64,000 bases of DNA, taken from contig NZ_SDWJ01000001.1 in NCBI RefSeq assembly GCF_009769755.1, positions 1,240,001-1,304,000 of the forward strand, read 5' to 3'. The notes under the pieces were generated by a model. That model was not told where the DNA came from. It was given only the letters and a program-made list of their open reading frames with translations, and did no database searches. The stretch's first letter is position 1, and the number at the start of each line of letters is the position of its first letter. This DNA comes from Sphingorhabdus profundilacus. GTDB taxonomy: Bacteria > Pseudomonadota > Alphaproteobacteria > Sphingomonadales > Sphingomonadaceae. The translations under genes and the position numbers were made by a program. Below, in pieces: positions 1 to 9,300 of this stretch.

Positions 1-19
1 TCAAAAATAAACTGGTCAT
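1..19 (-). CDS. Start of a gene cut by the window edge, possibly cheW
   Basis: An ATG on the minus strand at 19-17 overlaps the cheA stop by one base (TGATG arrangement) and reads M-T-S-L-F-L before the window ends. The coupling to cheA suggests another chemotaxis protein, most simply a CheW adaptor. Six residues cannot prove this; the identity is inferred from context. Confidence 0.35.
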
Positions 20-2394
20 CACGCTGCTCCTGCTAATTTCAGCTCAATCGCCGAGAGCAGGCCGATCCGGTCATATCGGTAAATACTGGAAGACGGCATT
101 TGCGATGCGTGAACAGTGTCGCGCAAATGCAGCGTTCTGGTATCGTCTATGTCCTGCGTTCCGCTCCCCCGGCAAAGGACAATCGCCGCATTTTTCCGGT
201 CGGCGTCGTCAAAGCTGACAGCATAGCCCGACGCGGTCAACAACGGGGCTAGAATGCGCTTTTCCCATTCGGCGTCTCCCACGGTCCCGATAAAGCAAAG
301 GGCTTTGGTGTTCGATGCAAGGGCGACATCGGAACAGGTTTCGAAATAATGGTAAATGTTGACCAGTTCGACGCTTTCATCTTGCGCCATGACAACGCCT
401 TCAAAAATTTCGGGCTGTGCGCTTGGATAGATTTCGCCATCAAGTGTGAAAATATCCAGCACGTCCTCAACAGCGAGAAATTTGATATTTTGACCATCGC
501 TGAGGCGGAGCAATTTTATCTGGCCGGTATCAGCTATGCTGTCCAATTCGCATATGTCATACAGTCGATCGGCGATTTTTGCCCGCATTTTACCGCCGAC
601 AAATGTGATGTCTGCGACATCGATATCCTCAATTCGGTCGACGACATTTAACCGGATCGCCCGCTTCACCCCATTGGTTGCAATGAACAGCAGGGCCGAT
701 GGGCGCTTTATGGTCTGCTGCACAATTTCGTCGGATTTGCCGGCACCATCATCCTGGACCTGTTCGACACCTATGGCTGCCCCCAGTCCGCTGGTGTCGA
801 GCAAAAGCATGGGACGTCCATTGTCAGGCAAGGTTGTTCCGGCATAAAGACCCGTGGCCATGATGATCGGCGCGCCGGGTTTTACGACAAGTTCTTCATT
901 GTCGATCACGCTTTCGACATCAAGTACATAAGTCGCGCCAATAGCAGGCTTGATCACGATCAGTGTCCGGCTGACCGGAGATGAATCCACAACCTCCCCG
1001 ATGTCCAGCAATTCTTCCAGCCTTGCGTAAGGATAGCGTTGACCGCGTATGTGCGCCACGCTGATGCCGCCTAATTCTTCTATTTTCACATTCTTGTTTG
1101 TTGCCGACAGAATTTCCACGACAGAGCTGCGCGATACGCCAAAGAATTGATCGCCTGCCTTGATCGAAAGACCCGCTATGATGGACAGGGTTAGCGGCAA
1201 ACGCAGGGTCATTTTCAAACCCTGTCCTTCGAAATTTTCCAGATCGACGGTGCCGCCAATGACCTGAAGATTACTTCTGACGATATCCATTCCGACACCC
1301 CGACCGGAAATCGACGTAACCTGCTGTGCGGTCGATAAGCCCGGCACGAATATGGTGTTAAGCTTCGCCTTTTCGCTCCAGATTTGCCAGTCAGCCGCAG
1401 TGGCTATTTTCGCCGCAATTGCACGACTGCCGAGTTTCTCCAAATCTATGCCGCGGCCATCATCTATGATCTCAATCAGAATCTGGTTCCCCGACTGCCG
1501 CGCAACAATCTGGATTTGACCTTTTGGATTCTTTCCGGCGGCCATTCTTTCGTCGGCCGTTTCAATGCCGTGATCGACCGCATTTCGTAAGATATGCTTC
1601 AACGGATCACGCAGTGCCTCCACCATTTCGCGGTCGACTTCAACTTCGCTTCCCTCAATCCGCAATTCGACATCCTTGCCCAGTTCAATCGAAATGTCGC
1701 GCAACAGACGGGGCAAAGAGGAAAATAGCCGATCGATATTCTGCATCCGCATCAGGCCGACAGCATCGCGCATTTCCGCAACAGATGCCGACAGTCGGGC
1801 GAATGCATGATCGACCTCTGCGCCTGTTTGCGACTTTCGCAATTGCCGGGATACTTCATTTCGGGCCAGCACCATGTCCGAAACGCCGCTCATCAACCTG
1901 TCGAGCAAGTTCAAAGATACCCGGACAGTCCGCGATTTTGCAGGTCCTGCGGCGGCGAATATCCCGGCGTCGTCAGGCAATTCGGAATCAATGATGACGT
2001 CGGCACCATCCTGTGTTCGTTGCGATGGAAGAAAGCCCAGCATGGCATCAATAAGATGGGCGTCATCATCATAAAGAGCGCGGCCGGATTCCAACGCCTC
2101 GGTCAATGCGGCAATGCGATCAACGACCGCTAAAATGGCAGAAACGAGGGCCGGCGATGCTATAATCTGGCCATCGCGCGCGCAGCTTAACACATCTTCG
2201 GCGGCATGGCTGAGCCGCAGCAGGCGCGGCAGGTCGAGAAAGCCGCAGCTGCCCTTTACCGTGTGAACAAAGCGAAAGACACTGTCGATCAGTGTGCGGT
2301 CTTGGGGATTTTTTTCCCATTGAACCAATTGCCAAGCAAGTGTTTCCAGCGTTTCGCGCGTTTCAGCGATGAAATCGTCAAGCAATTCGTCCAT
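19..2394 (-). CDS. cheA: Chemotaxis histidine kinase CheA
   Basis: CheA autophosphorylates on a histidine in its HPt domain and passes phosphate to CheY/CheB, under control of chemoreceptors and CheW. The 791-residue product shows an HPt domain (about 1-105) with the phospho-histidine H44 in FRFVHTVKGS. A dimerisation segment follows (about 152-235), then an ATPase domain with N box HILRNAVDHG (267-276), G1 DDGRGI (311-316) and G2 SGRGVGMDIV (363-372). Two CheW-like regions follow (about 403-540 and 565-685). There is no clear P2 domain between HPt and the dimerisation helices. The last 95 residues (about 696-791) look like a weak receiver-type fold that lacks an obvious phospho-acceptor Asp. 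The gene lies downstream of chpT and overlaps the next gene by one base, so an operon is likely. Confidence 0.93.
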   Translation of the reverse strand: MDELLDDFIAETRETLETLAWQLVQWEKNPQDRTLIDSVFRFVHTVKGSCGFLDLPRLLRLSHAAEDVLSCARDGQIIASPALVSAILAVVDRIAALTEALESGRALYDDDAHLIDAMLGFLPSQRTQDGADVIIDSELPDDAGIFAAAGPAKSRTVRVSLNLLDRLMSGVSDMVLARNEVSRQLRKSQTGAEVDHAFARLSASVAEMRDAVGLMRMQNIDRLFSSLPRLLRDISIELGKDVELRIEGSEVEVDREMVEALRDPLKHILRNAVDHGIETADERMAAGKNPKGQIQIVARQSGNQILIEIIDDGRGIDLEKLGSRAIAAKIATAADWQIWSEKAKLNTIFVPGLSTAQQVTSISGRGVGMDIVRSNLQVIGGTVDLENFEGQGLKMTLRLPLTLSIIAGLSIKAGDQFFGVSRSSVVEILSATNKNVKIEELGGISVAHIRGQRYPYARLEELLDIGEVVDSSPVSRTLIVIKPAIGATYVLDVESVIDNEELVVKPGAPIIMATGLYAGTTLPDNGRPMLLLDTSGLGAAIGVEQVQDDGAGKSDEIVQQTIKRPSALLFIATNGVKRAIRLNVVDRIEDIDVADITFVGGKMRAKIADRLYDICELDSIADTGQIKLLRLSDGQNIKFLAVEDVLDIFTLDGEIYPSAQPEIFEGVVMAQDESVELVNIYHYFETCSDVALASNTKALCFIGTVGDAEWEKRILAPLLTASGYAVSFDDADRKNAAIVLCRGSGTQDIDDTRTLHLRDTVHASQMPSSSIYRYDRIGLLSAIELKLAGAA

Positions 2395-2439
2395 GTATCA
2401 GGCCTCGATAACCGAAGCCAAATATGTGACGTCATATGG

Positions 2440-2454
2440 TTAAGATGCCGTTTA
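2440..2454 (-). promoter_or_regulatory. CtrA-like site upstream of cheA
   Basis: The 82-bp gap between chpT and cheA contains TTAA-N7-TTTA (read on the plus strand), a 7 of 8 match to the CtrA consensus TTAA-N7-TTAA. It lies about 46-60 bp upstream of the cheA ATG. The match is seen directly; binding by CtrA is inferred. Such a site can occur by chance, so confidence is low. Confidence 0.3.
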
Positions 2455-2476
2455 CGCGGCCCCTGATGGCGATCTG

Positions 2477-3118
2477 CTAATTACGGATCAGCGCGCCGAT
2501 GATCAGATGTTCAGGGTCCGGTTCGGCAAGCTGCACCAAGCCACCACCCCGAATCGCCAAGTTGCGCGCCATCCAGGCCGCAGCCGTGCGCGAATCCACC
2601 AGCGAAGCATCAAGATTGCCGGCTAGCGTTGCCCGAATGGCATCATCCATGACGATTCTAGGCCCATTCGCCCGGATCACGATTTCATGTTCCCCGTCAC
2701 GGCTTTCGGTTCCGACAAAAAGCGTTCCGCCCCGAACCAACGAGTCATTTGCAAGCAGCACAAGATTTAGCAGAATCTTGATCGCGCGCTTTGGCATGAA
2801 TGCCGGTGGGACAGCCCATTCCAGCGTCGTGCGGCCACTGGCGGTCACCAATGGTTCGATCACAGCTTTTGCATCATTCGGATCTACTTCAGCGCCGAAC
2901 CCTCCGGCAGCACCGAAGGCGAGCCGGAAGAATTTCAACTTGTCGGCCGCAGACTTCGCACTTTCCGCCAGCAAATCCATGCAGCGTTGGCGCATTTCCG
3001 GATCATGTTCGTCGGCCAACAGTTCCAGACCATTGTTCATGGCACCAACCGGGCTCAACAAGTCATGGCACAGCCGAGAGCATAACAGGCTGGCAAGGTC
3101 TACTTCAGACTCCATCAT
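2477..3118 (-). CDS. chpT: Histidine phosphotransferase ChpT
   Basis: ChpT relays phosphate from the hybrid kinase CckA to CtrA and CpdR in the alphaproteobacterial cell-cycle and motility phosphorelay. The 213-residue protein has the family hallmark SRLCHDLLSPVGA with phospho-histidine H18, a DHp-like helical bundle, and a degenerate ATPase-like C-terminal half (GGTLFVGTESRDGEHEI, then RNLAIRGGG) without the ATP-binding boxes. Length fits the family. It starts at the first of two adjacent ATG codons. It lies 57 bp after a JAMM-protease gene and 82 bp before cheA on the same strand. This placement links the CtrA phosphorelay to chemotaxis, as is often seen in sphingomonads. Confidence 0.9.
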   Translation of the reverse strand: MMESEVDLASLLCSRLCHDLLSPVGAMNNGLELLADEHDPEMRQRCMDLLAESAKSAADKLKFFRLAFGAAGGFGAEVDPNDAKAVIEPLVTASGRTTLEWAVPPAFMPKRAIKILLNLVLLANDSLVRGGTLFVGTESRDGEHEIVIRANGPRIVMDDAIRATLAGNLDASLVDSRTAAAWMARNLAIRGGGLVQLAEPDPEHLIIGALIRN

Positions 3119-3175
3119 TGAAAAATGTCCCCAATTAGCTTGTTGCTGCGCTCATGGACGTTGTTTCCAGCGGAT

Positions 3176-3583
3176 TCAACCCTCGACTAGGATGGGAATG
3201 GATTCAAATCGGTTTACATGCGCGCCTTCGCCAAGGGGGCGCCATGCCGTCACATTGTCCCGCGCGATAATCAGCCAATAGCGCCCATCAGCCACCGCCT
3301 GCGCTGCGTCGGTTGCCGATGGCCGGGAAAGACCGTTGGGATGCGAATGATAATGGCCGATAATCGGCAACCCACCGTCACGCATCGCCTTGTGACGGGA
3401 CAACAATATTGCTGGTTCCAGCTCGAAATTCCGTTCGGGGTCCTTGGCGATATTGGCACAGGGTACAAGTTGCGTCAGGCAATCGTTCCGTCCCAAGAGA
3501 AGCCCGCAACATTCGAGATTTCCGGCCGCCGCTGCCTGTTCCAGCAGTTCGTTGAGGTGCTTCCTTGATATTCGCAGCGGCAT
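3176..3583 (-). CDS. JAB/MPN (M67) metallopeptidase-like protein
   Basis: Proteins with this fold are zinc isopeptidases or deubiquitinase-like enzymes. Some bacterial members cleave ubiquitin-like or sulfur-carrier proteins. The 135-residue product is essentially a bare domain. It has an N-terminal Glu in LECCGLLLG and the JAMM core HYHSHPNGLSRPSATD (HxH, then Ser and Asp spaced as expected). No fused rhodanese, E1 or ThiS-like domain is present and none is nearby, so the substrate is unknown. The stretch GTG-ATG allows two starts; I chose the ATG. It lies head to head with rluD across a 16-bp gap and may be the first gene of the chpT-cheA transcript. Confidence 0.8.
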   Translation of the reverse strand: MPLRISRKHLNELLEQAAAAGNLECCGLLLGRNDCLTQLVPCANIAKDPERNFELEPAILLSRHKAMRDGGLPIIGHYHSHPNGLSRPSATDAAQAVADGRYWLIIARDNVTAWRPLGEGAHVNRFESIPILVEG

Positions 3584-3599
3584 CACCCATGTCTAGGCG

Positions 3600-4541
3600 A
3601 TGCTTGGGGAAAATACCATATTTTCAGGTGTGTTAGGCGAAGGTCGCCTGGACAGTGCATTGGCCCATGCCCTGCCCCAATTTTCGCGCGCCCGTATCCA
3701 GGGCCTGATCGCGGACGATGCCCTGCGTATTGGCGGCAAGGCGACCAATGATGCCGCGTCGAAGAAATTTGCCGGACAGAGTTTCGAACTCTGCGTCCCC
3801 GCCCCGCGCCCGGACAAGGCGGAGGCGCAGGATATTGGGCTGACCGTCATTTTTGAAGACGAACATCTCATCGTCGTCGACAAGCCGGCTGGCCTTGTCG
3901 TGCATCCCGCTGCGGGCCATGCCGACGGCACTTTGGTCAATGCCCTGCTGCACCATTGCAAGGGCCAATTATCCGGAATCGGCGGGGTCGAGCGCCCCGG
4001 AATAGTCCATCGAATCGACAAGGATACTTCGGGCCTTCTGGTCGTGGCCAAGAGCAATGCCGCGCATGAGGGGCTAGCCAGGCTATTTGCCGCCCATGAT
4101 ATCGAACGCCGCTATTTCGCGGTCGTTAGCGGAGTGCCTGCACCGCCTGCCGGAACAGTCAAAACGCAGATCGGCCGATCAACAACGAACCGCAAAAAAA
4201 TGGCGGTATTGCCGGAAAACAAGGGAAAACATGCAGTTACCCATTATCGGACGGTCGAGCATTTCGCCAAAACCGCGCTGGTCGAATGCAGATTGGAAAC
4301 AGGCCGCACGCATCAGGTCCGCGTCCATATGGCGCATCTGGGACACCCGTTGATCGGTGATTCCGTTTATTCTAATCGACAAAACCCATACAGAATCGGA
4401 CAAAACCAGTCCAAATTCGATAGACAGGCATTGCACGCCGCGTCGCTGGGGTTTATTCACCCGATATCTGGAGAAACATTATTGTTCGAAAGCAGTTTAC
4501 CAGAAGATATGCAGCTTCTGTTAAGTCATCTTCGGCTATAA
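3600..4541 (+). CDS. rluD: 23S rRNA pseudouridine synthase, RluA family
   Basis: RluD converts uridines 1911/1915/1917 of helix 69 of 23S rRNA to pseudouridine. The 313-residue protein has an N-terminal S4-like RNA-binding segment (about 15-75: GRLDSALAHALPQFSRARIQGLI). The synthase domain follows with the catalytic-Asp motif HRIDKDTSG (about 140), then GRTHQVRVHMAHLGHPLIGD. Length and order match RluD better than RluC. A few residues near VYSNRQNPYRIGQNQSKFDR differ from the usual family sequence, but the frame is intact. The rluD-rpoH order is common in sphingomonads. Confidence 0.88.
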   Translation: MLGENTIFSGVLGEGRLDSALAHALPQFSRARIQGLIADDALRIGGKATNDAASKKFAGQSFELCVPAPRPDKAEAQDIGLTVIFEDEHLIVVDKPAGLVVHPAAGHADGTLVNALLHHCKGQLSGIGGVERPGIVHRIDKDTSGLLVVAKSNAAHEGLARLFAAHDIERRYFAVVSGVPAPPAGTVKTQIGRSTTNRKKMAVLPENKGKHAVTHYRTVEHFAKTALVECRLETGRTHQVRVHMAHLGHPLIGDSVYSNRQNPYRIGQNQSKFDRQALHAASLGFIHPISGETLLFESSLPEDMQLLLSHLRL

Positions 4542-4614
4542 GGTTTCGATAGGGAACGCTTGCTATCGGGTGCTTGATGAGGCCCGCGCGCAGGCAAAAC
4601 TGAAAGAGAGAAAC

Positions 4615-5520
4615 ATGTCTGATCGTAAGAATGTTCCGGCAACGATCCCTGCTCTTGGGGGGGATGCAAGCCTTAATCGTTATTTGAGTGAAATCCGGAA
4701 GTTCCCGGTCTTGAAGCCCGAGCAAGAATATATGCTTGCCAAGCGCTATCAGGAACATGGCGACCCCAAAGCTGCTGAGCAGCTGGTCACGTCACATCTG
4801 CGCCTCGTTTCGAAAATCGCAATGGGATACCGCGGCTACGGCCTGCCGGTGTCCGAGCTGATTTCCGAAGGAAATATCGGGTTGATGCAGGGCGTGAAGA
4901 AATTCGATCCCGACCGTGGTTTCCGCCTTGCGACCTACGCAATGTGGTGGATCCGCGCATCGATGCAGGAATTCATCCTTCGCAGCTGGAGCTTGGTGAA
5001 AATCGGTACCACCGCCGCGCAGAAGAAACTGTTTTTCAACCTTCGCCGGATGAAGAACAATCTGCAAGCCTTTGAAGATGGCGACTTAAATCCTGAAGCC
5101 GTTGCCAAGATCGCGACCGATCTGGGCGTATCGGAAGAAGAAGTGCACAATATGAACCGGCGCATGGCAATGGGCGGCGATACATCGCTGAACGTACCCA
5201 TGCGCGAAGACGGCGATGGACAGTGGCAGGACTGGCTTGTCGATAATGAACCATTGCAGGACGAACGTGTCGCCGACGCACAGGAAGGCGATATGCGGCA
5301 CGCCATGCTTTCCGAAGCACTGGACAGCCTGAATGACCGCGAAAAGCATATTTTGACCGAGCGTCGCCTGATCGATGAGCCCAAGACGCTCGAAGAACTG
5401 AGCCAGACCTATAATGTCAGCCGCGAGCGTGTGCGCCAGATTGAAGTACGCGCATTTGAAAAGCTGCAAAAGGCCATGATGCGAATTGCGGGCGAAAAGC
5501 GTTTAATCCTCGCTAATTAA
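4615..5520 (+). CDS. rpoH: RNA polymerase sigma-32 factor RpoH
   Basis: RpoH directs RNA polymerase to heat-shock promoters (chaperones, Clp proteases). The 301-residue protein has region 2 (LVSKIAMGYRGYGLPVSELISEGNIGLMQGVKKFD, ATYAMWWIRASMQE), the RpoH box QKKLFFNLR that separates it from other sigma-70 types, and region 4 with SRERVRQIEVRAFEKLQ. I chose the ATG at 4615, preceded by a GAAAGAGAG ribosome-binding stretch, over an in-frame ATG 45 bases upstream. An inverted repeat CGATAG/CTATCG (4547-4568) lies in the leader and could form a weak hairpin. clpP, a likely target, is in the same window. Confidence 0.95.
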   Translation: MSDRKNVPATIPALGGDASLNRYLSEIRKFPVLKPEQEYMLAKRYQEHGDPKAAEQLVTSHLRLVSKIAMGYRGYGLPVSELISEGNIGLMQGVKKFDPDRGFRLATYAMWWIRASMQEFILRSWSLVKIGTTAAQKKLFFNLRRMKNNLQAFEDGDLNPEAVAKIATDLGVSEEEVHNMNRRMAMGGDTSLNVPMREDGDGQWQDWLVDNEPLQDERVADAQEGDMRHAMLSEALDSLNDREKHILTERRLIDEPKTLEELSQTYNVSRERVRQIEVRAFEKLQKAMMRIAGEKRLILAN

Positions 5521-5573
5521 CGCAATGTGTAAAAATAGGTGACGGGCGGATTGCGCTGCGCTAGCTTTGATCC

Positions 5574-6275
5574 ATGATCAAACCGAAGCGCTCGTTTTCC
5601 GCCCGTTTCTCTCGCTTTACCTTCAAATGGTTGTTATATTTCGTAATCGGCAGCGTCGCGCTGACCGCGATTTATGCTATTGTCCCGGTACCAACCACCC
5701 TCACCATGCTGTTCGACAGCAATGGCGCGACGCGGGACTGGACGCGATTGTCCAATATCTCCCCCAATCTGGTGCGTGCGGTCATCGCGGCAGAAGACGG
5801 CAAATTCTGCATTCATGACGGATTTGACCGCGAAGCGATTGAACAGGCGTTGCAGCGCAACAAAAGCGGACGCCGCATGCGCGGTGGCTCTACAATCAGC
5901 CAGCAAACCGCCAAAAATGTCTTTCTGTGGCAAGGCAGCGGCTGGACCCGTTATCTTCGCAAAGTACCCGAAGTGTATTTCACATTTCTGATCGAAACCA
6001 TTTGGGGCAAGCGCCGGATCATGGAAGTCTATCTGAACGTCGCAGAAACAGGCATCGGCACTTATGGCGCCGAGGCAGGGGCGCACCGTTATTACAGGAA
6101 AAGCGCAAAAGACCTGACCCGGATCGAAGCGGCACGGCTGGCTGCCATATTACCCTTGCCCAAAAAGCGGGCGGTCAACGGGGTCGGCGGCTTCACCCGC
6201 CGCTATGGCAACAGCATCGCCGCCCGCATCCGCGTGGTCCAGCGCGACGGGCTGGATAGCTGTATTTATAAATGA
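5574..6275 (+). CDS. mtgA: Monofunctional peptidoglycan glycosyltransferase MtgA
   Basis: MtgA polymerises lipid II into glycan strands at the outer face of the inner membrane. The 233-residue protein has one N-terminal membrane segment (about 17-37: FKWLLYFVIGSVALTAIYAIV), then a GT51 domain. This contains the catalytic-Glu motif AAEDGKFCIHDGFD (about 73-86), RGGSTISQQTAKNVFLW, the second-glutamate region GKRRIMEVYLNVAETG, and YYRKSA. There is no transpeptidase domain, which separates it from class A PBPs. It follows rpoH by 53 bp without an obvious terminator and is closed by a bidirectional hairpin. Confidence 0.94.
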   Translation: MIKPKRSFSARFSRFTFKWLLYFVIGSVALTAIYAIVPVPTTLTMLFDSNGATRDWTRLSNISPNLVRAVIAAEDGKFCIHDGFDREAIEQALQRNKSGRRMRGGSTISQQTAKNVFLWQGSGWTRYLRKVPEVYFTFLIETIWGKRRIMEVYLNVAETGIGTYGAEAGAHRYYRKSAKDLTRIEAARLAAILPLPKKRAVNGVGGFTRRYGNSIAARIRVVQRDGLDSCIYK

Positions 6276-6278
6276 AAA

Positions 6279-6312
6279 GGGCGCGGGGATTGCTCCCCAC
6301 GCCCTTGTTTTT
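6279..6312. terminator. Bidirectional rho-independent terminator
   Basis: A GC-rich stem (GGGCGCGGGG / CCCCACGCCC around ATTGCT) is followed by TTGTTTTT on the plus strand and by TTTT on the minus strand. It lies between the convergent mtgA and TonB-receptor genes and can serve both. One pair is a C/A mismatch on plus and a G-U wobble on minus. Confidence 0.8.
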
Positions 6313-6324
6313 ATTGAATTCGGA

Positions 6325-9300
6325 TCAGAACTTATAGCTCACCCCAACCTGCATGCGCCACAATGAGGAGCTGGTTTGGATGGAGTTATTCTGCTGTTCG
6401 AACGAGTTGCTGACGATATAGCGGCCTGCGCTATCGATGCCGCTAAGGCCGACTGGGCTAACTTCAAATCCGAAACGACGGAACACATTCGCACTGTCGC
6501 TGATTAAATTCAAGAAGTTGTCAAAGTCGACAAACAAGCGGACTGAATCTTCTACACCGAACAATCGTCCTGGCCCAGGCAGTTCCTGACTAAACCGAAG
6601 GTCAAGATCGTAGAATGAATCGTTGGTACAGCTGTTGCGTGGTAAAGTCCGACCCCGGAATTTTGCTACGCAAGGATTAGCCGCCACAAACTTTTCGAGT
6701 TCGGCGACACCGGCGGCATTGGAAGTCGGCGAGAGATTGGGGTCCGTGATGCCCGTTGGAACATAGAGCAATGCATTGTCCGCACCTGAGGCTGCGTCGT
6801 TGAATACCGCTCCGTCGTTCCATGTCACGCTATATGGACGGCCTGAACGTGCAACAAAAACAAATCCGAACTGCGTGTCATAATCTCCAAAGAACTTCTC
6901 TTTGAAGTTCATCGAGAAAGTGAGATTATGCTTGTTTGCAAATTCGCTCGTCGCAACAGCCGAATTTTGGCGATCAAATGCGGCGGCAAAGTCGTAATTG
7001 GAAGTTGCCGTTGCGCTATTGTTGAAACGGTTGTTTTTTGCATCGGTAAATGCATAACCTAGGTTGAAGTTTACACTGCCACCGTCCGTAAACACACCAC
7101 TACCGAACCGTTTTGACAATACAACCGACGCAACATGGCTATCGAAAGCCGCGCCATTTGTCAGCTGTATTTCATCGTCGCGACCGGTGTTGAAACACGC
7201 CGGTGAAACGTTGGAAAACGTAAATCCAGGACCACCGGTGCCGTTCAACTTAGCCGTACATCCGGCTACGGTCGGATCGATCGCACGATAAATGGGCCGG
7301 CCATCGACCGTAAATCCATTGAGGCCTAACCGGGTATCGACCACTTGGGCGAGGTCGACAAAATCAACAGGGTTTTTGAAATGGCTGTAAATATAATCGA
7401 AGTTAAAACCCCAATTGTCAAAGAAGCCACCGTCACCTGAACCAAATTTGGTACCTATGCCGATATTGGCACGTATGACTGTGGGAACTTTAAAGTTTGG
7501 ATCAGTGGATTGCGTATCCGCCAGGCCACGCGCCGAATTCACTCCGGCATCTTTGGCGACGCAAGCCGGGAGACCGGTAAACTGGCCATTCACAACAACA
7601 TCTACACGCGCGCCATTGGCGGGGAAACAACTGGCAACACCAGTTTGACCTGCACCGGTTGCAAATCCGTCGTTCGAAAAAGCGTTAGACACAAAGACAG
7701 CCGGATCGCCGCCGGTGAACACGCCAACCCCGCCTTTGATCTGCGTCGAGCTTAAAAACCCGTCATTGCCGACATCATAAGTGAACCCTAAGCGCGGTAA
7801 AAGAACGGGATCGAATTTTCCGAACGACACTCTGTTGCTAAAGCCATAACGAGCCAGGAAATTGGGGTTGGCTTTCGGTGCATCGCCTTGATACCATTCA
7901 AGCCTGACACCAGCCAAAATGTTTAGGCTATCCGAAGCTTGCCATTTATCCTGCGCCAACACCGAAAAAGTGCGACGCTTCCAAGAAGCTGCGGCATCAT
8001 TGACGTCGCCCGTTGCGGTGAAGTTACCAAAAGCACCCGCAGCTTGAGCGGCAAGAACAGCAGCTGCGTTTGGATTGGTGTTATTTCCGCCCGACAATAT
8101 TCCGTTTCGGAAATCGTTAATGTTGGCAAAGACCAACGTTCCAGTCGAGTTTGGCGCAAACAAATTGAACACATCAAGTTCGTTAAAGTCGACTCCGAAC
8201 AAGAAATCATGGCTATTGCGCTTTAATGAAGCTTGGGCACGAACCTGTGTTATTGTTGTTGCTAGATCATTTGCTGCTCTGAAGAATCCGGGCCCGGCCT
8301 GCAAAGTCCCAACAAATGTTGTTCCGTTTACAACATTGCTGGTTCCAACGATAAAGCGCGGTATTGGATTATCAGACTGTGCTTCACCACCACCGACTGG
8401 TCCCTGCACGTCTTGTACTTCGGCGCGCGAAATACGGATCTGGGTCGAAAAATCGTCCGTCCATTGTGAATAGATGCGGCCTGAGTAGTAATTGGATTGC
8501 GTGCCTTCCTGCTCAAACGTATTCAAACCCGTAAAGTTCGTGCCCGAAAAGTCATCCGGTTCGACATTGAGTTCGTCAAGACGCTGATAGCTGAGTTCGA
8601 CCCGATGATCTTCATTGATATATGCGTCAATACGGCCGAACAAGCGGCGGTTCTTCTCAGGCAAAGTCCGGGCGATGCCGCCAGTATCTTGGCCATAAAC
8701 ATTCTTCAGCACGTCAGAAAATTCATTGAATTGAGCTTCATTGACGAATTTCAGTTCGTTGGCAAAGCCAGCGCCGACAGGACCGTCATCTTGGCTGTCA
8801 CCCGTATCGGTTTCTTCATATCCTAAAGAAAAGAACAGGCGGTCCTTGATAATCGGACCGGAAAGTGTTGCCCCCCAACGATATTCTTTGAATGGAGCTG
8901 GCGTAAAATCAGTTCCTGCAATTGAGTCACCTTGCAAGCCGTCGCTGGCAAAGGTGAAAAAGGCTGTGCCGTGAAAATCATTTTGGCCGGCCTTGGTTAC
9001 AACGTTGATCGCGCAACCGGTAAAGGCACCATATTGAACGTCAAAAGGTGCAAATTCGACTGACGTTTCCGCAATCGAATCAAATGGCAATGGCAAAGAG
9101 TTACGCGATGCGAATGGCGTTCCGTTCAGGCCAAAAACATCGGACTGAAGTATGCCGTCAACAGAAAATGCGTTCGATCGATCATTCCCGCCGAGACAAG
9201 AAATACGGTCAACTTCGTCGGTACGATCTAGGCTGACGCGCGGGTCAATGCGGATGATATCGCGGATGTCGCGGGTAATGGAAGGAAGATTTTCAAGTTC

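Noticed and set aside
4570-4614. In-frame ATG 45 bases upstream of rpoH
   Set aside because: The ATG at 4615 has the better ribosome-binding site, and the protein from there matches the RpoH family length.
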